Source: Antilocapra americana
Taxonomy: Eukaryota > Chordata > Mammalia > Artiodactyla > Antilocapridae
DNA length: 64,000 bases
Assembly (NCBI GenBank): GCA_007570785.1
Contig: ML664176.1
Location: forward strand, 1,167,296 to 1,231,295
Direction of reading: 5' to 3'
Made by a program: the position numbers and the translations under genes. Position 1 is the stretch's first letter. Every line of letters begins with the position of its first letter. This document shows positions 57,125 to 64,000 of the stretch, one piece after another. The notes beneath the pieces were generated by a model. The model was not told where the DNA came from, ran no database searches, and saw nothing but the letters and a program-made list of their open reading frames with translations.

Positions 57125-57370
57125 GCTATGTGTCAGAGCTCTATCTTTGTGAACTGAACAAGCTGAAATCAATTAAAAGTGTGTGTTTAGAGAATGCATC
57201 TCAGCTGTCTAATTGCACCACCTCTGCTTTAGGGCCGAAGTTTGACTTCCTGCCAAATTGCCATCAAAACGGGCGTCCGTCAGCGCCGCTACAACTGCTG
57301 CTTGCCTGGGCGAGATTCAAGAGCTTGTTTAATGCAGGAAGCCCAGGCTGCTCTGGGGCCTGGCGCACAG
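57125..57370. promoter_or_regulatory. Candidate conserved non-coding element
   Basis: gctgaaatcaattaaaagtg, ctcagctgtctaattgcacc and a CpG-bearing segment near 57233-57312 (about seven CpGs). A 103-codon frame runs through it (57130-57441) but has no known domain, so a regulatory role is preferred. Confidence 0.35.
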
Positions 57371-59128
57371 GCTCCTACATCCCAGAGGCAGGCCTAGTGA
57401 TGGTGCCCAGACAAAGGACACCACAGAGCCCTCTGGGATGAGAGTTCTGGGACTGAGTTATCGATCCCCCCCAGTCCCCGTGGTCTGACAGGCCTAACAG
57501 ATTAACTCTAGGGAACGTTCACATGATGGTCTCTACTGACCCATAAGCAACTTCACATTAAGCGAATGGCTTCAAGGAAAGCAGAGTCAACACACCTTTG
57601 CTGAGTACCTAGCTAGGTACTGCTGATCCATCCATTATTAAAACCATAAGCACTGTTCCTGTGGTTCCACACCCAACAGAAGCAAAAGGAAAATATAAGG
57701 TTCAGTTTTTCACTATTTGTAATACAAGGGCACAGGTTAAAATGATATTTGAAACACTTCATAGGAACACTTTTAAATACTTCCTGGTGATCCCAAGGAT
57801 GGGCTTTTACATTTCAGGAAGTCAATACCATAGCCAAACAACCAAACAAACCAACAGGGAAATAAGGCTACTGTTAGTCTGTAAGATAAGGCAAAAGCCA
57901 ATCCTCCAGGGAACTTCCGCCAACACAATGTATTATTTGGGGTTAGGAGAAAGAATGCTTAATAAATCATTGACTATTGTTTCCATGATTATAACAGATG
58001 TATAGCCACCTATATTGTTTAGCTTGGTGTGATCACTCCTATAGGAAAGAAATGATTAAGGGTCTTGGTGATAAGCAAATAGGGAACTCAGTTTACTTAA
58101 AGGCTGGCATACTACCCAAAAAATCTGAAATAAAATAGAAATTTAAGTCTAATCAAACAAATTATCAGTCTCCAGACTTCTTCGTAGCCAAGGTCTTTTG
58201 ATTCCAATGAACTTGACTGCAGCTCCATAACCTGCTCTGCTCTTTTTATAGTATGCTCTTTGCTTTTCACTGAAGTGGCTGCTTTTCAGCAAAATTACTT
58301 GGCAAATATTGCTTTATCAAGTATAAATCAGATATGCTACTCTGGAATCTAAACCCACAAAGGATATGCCCCAGAACACTACATAATAATGAAAACTAGA
58401 AATACCACATCATTACTGCCAAAAGAAATGGAAAAATATGAATGAGAATGATCCCTGGGTGTGTCTTCCACGAGATTTCACTTAAATAACATTCTCCACT
58501 TATTTAAATCTCTACAATCTGATGGGCTCACACAGGGCAAAACAAAATCACATTTTAGGAGGAAATTAAAATGTCCTGAACCACTCGGGGTGGTGCTGGC
58601 ATTGTGTAAGGAATGGTGAGTACTAACCACAGTCAGAATCTCTCTCCCTCCAGTTGGCAGATACCATCTGAGGTTTCAAAGCAATGTGCTAAGGGAGTTC
58701 AAACTAGAGACTCCGGGGCTTCTCCCTAGCTCCTCTCTCCAAATACATTCCAGAGGGAGCCAGGCAATTGTGTAGGGGAATGATGATGTAGGTACAGATC
58801 TACTATGACTTTTAACCCCCAGTCCTCTTGCCGTTTTAAAACACCCTCCACCTCCAGACCCAGTCTCCTACTGCCATCTTTACTCACTGTGAACAATGCT
58901 GCCTAGTTCCCCTGGACTTCTTTTCTGAAGTAGTACTACTTTCATCTTCTTGGACTCTCAGGTCAGACTGATGGCTGAGAGCTCTCTTCCTGTGACTGCG
59001 GTTACAATATTTTCTCAATTATCCCACAAACAGGTAAGTGAACAACAACAAAAAAAGACAATATTCTTCCATCTCTACTAGTTTTCTAAATCTTAAGTAG
59101 AAGAAAAACTTCCTTTCCTATGACTGTT
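57371..59128. other. Unique sequence
   Basis: No gene recognised. 57595-57650 resembles an unassigned old repeat. The 114-codon frame at 57661-58005 is unsupported. Confidence 0.5.
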
Positions 59129-59129
59129 C

Positions 59130-59484
59130 TTTTTTTTTTTTTTTTTTTTGAATAAAGGACTGGCTGCTTTTGTTGTTTTATAATGTTACTTATTTGTTTC
59201 TGGCGGTGCTGGGCCTCCACGGCTGCATGTGGGCTTTCTCTAGTTGCAGCAAGCGGTGGCTACTCTCTAGTTGCAGTGTGCAGTTTCTCACTGCAGTGGC
59301 GTCTCCTTTTGTGAAGCAAGGGTTCCAGGGCACGGGCTTTAGCTGTTGCAGCACGTGGGCTCCACAGTTATGGCTCACGGGCTTAGTTGTTCCTCGGCAT
59401 TGGGATCTTCTCGGACAAGGGATTAAACCAGTGTCCTCCGCCTTACGAGGCCAACTCTAAACCCCTGGACCATCAGGGAAGCCC
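59130..59484 (-). mobile_element. CHR-2-type tRNA SINE
   Basis: Antisense copy: T tail 59129-59149, 'tttctctagttgcagcaagc', gcacgtgggctccacagtta, 'gaccatcagggaagccc' head. Short imperfect duplication (ctgttcttt / gggttcttt). Confidence 0.93.
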
Positions 59485-61414
59485 TACTGGGTTCTTTTTA
59501 ATTTGAATACATTAGGTGCTATTAGAGACTATCCTGGACTCAGTTTCCCCAAGACACAGAGCAAGGTCTAGCACTAGGAGGTCATCAGGTATGGGTCTAT
59601 CAAGGGCATGAGTCAAGCAAAGGGGGCTTTGGCCCCTGATGTGGGCCCAAAGGCACGCAGCAGTTTATCTGGGCATTATCCCCTAAGCCTGGAGATGTGG
59701 GCAAGCAACACGGTTCTGTCTCTACCACCAATGGCTGAGCTGTTGGTTCACAGGCAGCTGAGAGTGGCCCACCCATGACACATTTCTTGGTAGAGTGGTG
59801 ACTGCAGGTAGGGCAAGAGTAAGCAAGAATGATCATCTGGACATGCAGGGTTATAGCTCTTCTTGAGGGAAGCAGATTTCACAGCAACCCCTGGAGGGTG
59901 GTAGCTGCTGCAAAGCTGTCGTCATCATGACTGACAACTTGACAGCCATCTCCAAAGCTAACAAACTGAGAAGGGGAAGAAGGTGCAAGGCATGACTGCT
60001 CTCTTGCTCCACAAGGTCTCTAAGTAGCCTGTGTGCCGTCAACAATCACTCACCATCAACAGAGGTCTAGAGCTCCATGAAACAGGGTTTGAGCAGGGTA
60101 AGAGCTGAATGAAAGTAAAACAATGTCCATCACAGTCACACACCAGAAGAGAACAGAGATAACTTTGGTGGGGGTTGGGGGATGTGAACTACAGACTTAC
60201 ATGTTTCCATTGCCAAGTCCTGTGAGGTCCATGGTGGCCTGAGATCTTTACCAAAGCTAAACATGGCCAAGGTCTTTGACTTCATTAAAGCTCAACATGC
60301 CCCAACTGCAGGACTTGAGCCCAGGAGAGACCCTAACACTGATGAACTTGGCAGGTTCAAGATGCAATACTCATTGGAAAGACCCAGCCTTTTCTCCTAA
60401 GGACAGAAGATGAAGAGGCTTTCATTTCTCTAAGTAGGGGTGACTCTTCTTTTAGGTGAGTGAGCCAAAATGCTGAGATTTCTGTATCTTCCAAGGAGAC
60501 CTCCAAGTACTGTGAACTCCTGCCCCTAGAAACAAACCTATAAATTTAGGTGGCAGAGATTCACCTTTAAGTCACAGGAAGATCTAGACCATCAAATTGA
60601 GCTTAGAGTGATATTTTAATCTCTCACACTCTAATTAATCAAGTGACTACAAGATAGAAGCAGAATCCATGTTACATACACTCCCTTGTCTGTTCTATTT
60701 GAATAGATGACAGCACAGCGCCCAGGCTTTTCTAGGCCTCATCCCTAGGTGATGACCCTCTGGCTAGATGGCAAACCAAGGAAGGCAGCTCATGTTCTCA
60801 AAAAGGGAGTTCCTTAGTGACAGCCTCAGCTCTCTCCAACAAGCTGTGATAAGATCCACAAATGCACCAAGCACATCTTATTTGTGTGGCTCTATTAGGA
60901 GTGCAATGATGCATCAGACAAGTGACCAGCCCTCTGGTGCTTACGGTTTAGTAGGCAATAGAGAACAGCTACACAAATAACTTGGAAACGAGGAGAAAGA
61001 TACATGCCATATAGAGGAGGAATAAGTTATTTTCAGCTTAGATAGGAAAGATCAGGAAGAAGAGGGAAATATTCTTTGAACAACTAGTAGGTATCCAGTT
61101 GGACCAGAGGCTGGGGATACAGTGACACATATAAGTCATGTGCTGCACTTTGAGGGGTGTAGTGCATCCAATAGACAACTATCTAGAATAGCTGTGATGT
61201 AGAAGACTGAGAACGGACATATGTGCAAAGTGCTTGAGGAATGAGAAAGAGGAGCTCTTTGGCTGAAGCGAAGAGATGAATTCACTAGAGATGCTATCTG
61301 AGCTGGTTACTGAAGAGGTAAGCCCACACTTCCTCAAGCAGAAAAGAGAAGAAAATTCCAGGGAGTAGGCACTCATCTCCATGAGGGCTCTTTTTTTTTT
61401 TCCTTCCCTACCAG
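59485..61414. other. Unique sequence
   Basis: No gene recognised. 60895-61170 holds old-repeat words (ctggtgcttacggtttagta, gaggctggggatacagtgac). I looked for a processed pseudogene in 59590-60430 and could not support one. Confidence 0.45.
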
Positions 61415-61490
61415 CCTTGATTCTTGTGGGTCCAGCAGTGCCTGAAACATCATGGATGCTCAGTCAAGGTTACTGAATGAGTCAGAGAAT
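61415..61490 (+). mobile_element. L2 LINE 3' end
   Basis: 'gcagtgcctgaaacatcatg', gatgctcagtcaaggttact, gaatgag. Confidence 0.7.
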
Positions 61491-62994
61491 TCAGGACACA
61501 GATGGACAGAATACCCTTTGGGGGCAAAACTGTAATCAGGGGAGTCACTGGGAAGATTCTTGTTTTTGAAAAATGCTTCCATCAGTCTAGAGCATGGGAG
61601 TGAGCTGGCTCCATCAGGGAGAAACTAGAAGGGTCGCGTAGCAGAATGCTCTACATGGTCTGAAGGGCCGGGAAGACCGGTATGTGCAGAGGTGATCATA
61701 GAAGGCAGTTTCCTGAAATTTTTCAGATACTAAATACAGGGATTTATTACCAAAAAGATACTTTTCAGAGTATGTGTGTCTCTCTCTCTTTTTTTTTAAA
61801 GGCATTACCTTTTAAAATACTTATTTTCTGGAAATAAAGAGCTTTTCATAACACATACTAATGATTTAAAAATAAGCTAGATACAAAAACAAAAGACTTT
61901 GATACAACTAAACAAGGTCAGTGGCTGCCCATCTGAGGAATCCTGGCAACTTTGTAAATATCAACTCAGTCTGGGGGCTGGGCCCTGGTGACAAATGCAT
62001 TTTCCAATTTCATGGAGAATGAGATAAGACAGCGCCAAGGTTGTGCAAGGATACAAAATCGCAGAGTACATAAACTGGAGGGTTTAAACACTATTTTTTA
62101 AAGCAGCAGAACCCTTTCCTTAAAATCACAGGCCATAACCAGCAGGCAAATCAGATATGCAATAAGAACGTTTGTTTGGGATGGCAGAGTAGGGGCTGGG
62201 GGACCCCAGGGGGCATCATTTTCTGTTCTCTCTCAGCCCTGGAGGCAGCCCATGGAGACCCTGGATGAACCCACCCTGGAGTCCAACTGAGACACCAAGT
62301 AACTCTCCTCAATTCAGGAAGACTTCCCAACTGGCCCAGTTTCCACACCAGAGACCCGGTCCTCAGAATGACAAGATGTACTCCAAAGCCATCTGGATCG
62401 GACTTCCGGCTGCTTCTTGTATAACCACCAGTAGGTCTGGAAATATGAATCATGGACAACAAAGAAAAACTCCCCAAATCTGCTCACACGTGGGAGAAGT
62501 GAGAGTAGCACCAGGTGGGTTTCTCTTGATGAGTCCTGGAGCTGGGGTTCTGCAGAGGAGATATTGAGAGGCCTGGGGCAGCACCTTGCCCAGGCACACA
62601 CACACGGGGGAGGCTGCAGCCAAGCCAGAGCCCAAGGCCCCAGGACTTCTACAGGGCTCTGAGGCATGGTGGCTGTGTCTGCCAGGGTCCCTACGGAGCT
62701 GCTGCTTTCAAGGGAAAAACTGAAACTGGGCGTATCCTGTATCTAGCACTCGGGTATATGCATGCAATGCAATGCATTGTGGGGTGAATCCAAGGACATT
62801 TGGATCTTTAGCAGAGACTGACAAGCTCATTTAGTAGCATCCATTCACAGTCCACCAGAAAATGCTGAATCTCACTTATAGACATGGTGAAATTCAGGCA
62901 AAGACAGCCAAACAGTGCTGAAAGCTATTTTGGACGTGCATATTTTAACACCATAAATCTTTATTTTTCTTAATAAAAGAAAAATTGTCTGTTA
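61491..62994. other. Unique sequence
   Basis: No gene recognised. 62150-62670 has overlapping frames (61-117 codons) on both strands without known domains. A T run lies at 61790-61798. Confidence 0.5.
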
Positions 62995-63120
62995 CAGCAG
63001 AGAAGGACCTATGAGAGAGGTTATAATCCCCATTTCAGAGATGGAGAAACTGACAAGGGCAGGCTTCAAGACAGGGAATGAACGCCGAGTCTTCCTCATG
63101 CACAGCAGTCGTGGAGCACA
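62995..63120 (+). mobile_element. MIR SINE fossil
   Basis: gaggttataatccccatttc, agagatggagaaactgacaa, ggcaggcttcaagac. Confidence 0.8.
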
Positions 63121-63776
63121 CACAAAGGGCTTCCACAGTCAGCAAAGTGCAGCCTCCGGGTGCCTAGGGAAGGCAGTTCGGAGTCATTAAAAACCAGTCC
63201 TGTCACATCCCAAAAGGACATCTGGATAAACATGCACCGGGGAGACATGACTAGCGCGTTTACCTGAGGAATTTAATCCAAGGGTGCTTTAAATTCACAG
63301 TACTTCTGCCCTGCTCTGCGCTTTCCCTACTGATAGAGTGGCAATTCTCTAAGCACTTCACAGGAGAATTTACCTTTCATGTCTTTCCCGCAAACCCTTT
63401 CCAGGAAATAAAAATTAAGGCCACTGATTGTATAAACCACCCCATCTAAACAGTCTTTCCCCATTCTTTCTGATTTTCTTTTCCTGATCCCTTTTTAAAT
63501 GGATTTCACACTCTAAAGGTTGCAGGCTGACATCCTCAGGGACCAGTCTTATCCATTTACGTGTAGGATCCAAGGAAGCTGCTCACTCTGTCTGCGCACA
63601 GACTCTAAGCAGATGGGGAGGAAGGAGGGAGTGGAGGTTAGCAAGAGAGACAGCAGGATTACCAGAATCCAGAGCTGTCCTACTGAAAAGCAGTGCCCAC
63701 TGTAAAAGCAAGTCTACTCCAGAACCGGCCTATTAGCAAGGCTTCTTTGAAATAGCGGGGAACTATTTTCTAAAAG
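63121..63776. other. Unique sequence
   Basis: No gene recognised. Confidence 0.5.
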
Positions 63777-63985
63777 GGGTCTTCCTTGGGAGCTCAGTGG
63801 TAAAGAATCTGCCTGCCAAGCAGGAGATGCAGGTTCAATTCCTAGATGGGGAATATTCCCCTGGAGAAGGAAATGGTGACCCACTCCAGTATTCTTGCCT
63901 GGGAAATCCCATGGACAGAGGAGCCTGGTGGGCTCCAGTCCATGGGGTCGCAAAGAGCTAGACACGACTTAGTGGCTGAGCATAC
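63777..63985 (+). mobile_element. Bov-tA SINE
   Basis: Head ggtcttccttgggagctcag, a decayed box B (ggttcaattcc) and Bov-A body ending acacgacttagtggctgagc. Possible imperfect duplication (ttttctaaaa / ctttccaaaa). Confidence 0.93.
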
Positions 63986-64000
63986 TTTCCAAAACATATG

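Noticed and set aside
59590..60430. Possible processed pseudogene
   Set aside because: Short coding-like words in several frames, but no recognisable protein, poly(A) tail or duplication.

Overview
The window is non-coding DNA from a bovid ruminant, most likely cattle or a close relative. The diagnosis rests on its repeats: BovB (RTE-type) LINEs, Bov-tA and Bov-A2 SINEs, cetartiodactyl CHR-type tRNA SINEs and a ruminant L1 3' end, over an older mammalian layer of MIR, L2, L1M and hAT fossils. Most open reading frames are short and lie in repeats or AT-rich unique DNA. None has a recognisable protein family except the decayed BovB endonuclease/reverse transcriptase. I find no host protein-coding exon, rRNA, tRNA or snRNA gene and no CRISPR array. 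The window reads as intergenic or intronic sequence.

Layout. 1-7 kb: an old L1 3' end split by a Bov-A SINE and a CA microsatellite, two Bov-A2 copies, a CHR SINE, MIRs, a Bov-tA. 7.1-10.5 kb: a nearly full-length but dead BovB. 10.5-14.8 kb: more SINEs, a candidate conserved element (11.6-12.1 kb), and a nest in which two DNA-transposon fossils carry a Bov-tA and a rearranged BovB. 14.8-24 kb: mostly unique sequence, with a 22-base G run at 15.8 kb. 24-27.4 kb: Bov-A, CHR, two L1 3' ends, a second BovB 3' fragment. 27.4-41 kb: unique DNA with scattered SINEs and MIRs, several motif-rich stretches and hairpins near 35.5 kb. 41.8 kb: a probable solo LTR. 42-48 kb: MIR, hAT and L2 fossils plus motif-rich unique DNA. 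48.8-49.4 kb: a ruminant L1 with an inverted 5' segment and a 14-bp target-site duplication. 50.5-51 kb: GT/GA and TG microsatellites. 51-64 kb: hAT, MIR, CHR and Bov-tA copies with unique DNA, including CpG-bearing, homeodomain-motif-rich blocks at 55.6 and 57.2 kb.

No genes work together here. Two observations are solid from the sequence: two independent retrotransposon insertions (L1 at 48.8 kb, BovB at 14.4 kb) with the inverted-5'/direct-3' structure expected of twin priming, each bounded by a target-site duplication. The most plausible function lies in candidate cis-regulatory blocks (11.6-12.1, 31.3, 37.2, 43.5-44, 53.7, 55.6, 57.2 kb), which need cross-species alignment to confirm. 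Repeat family names come from remembered consensus features, not a database search; boundaries without a target-site duplication are approximate.
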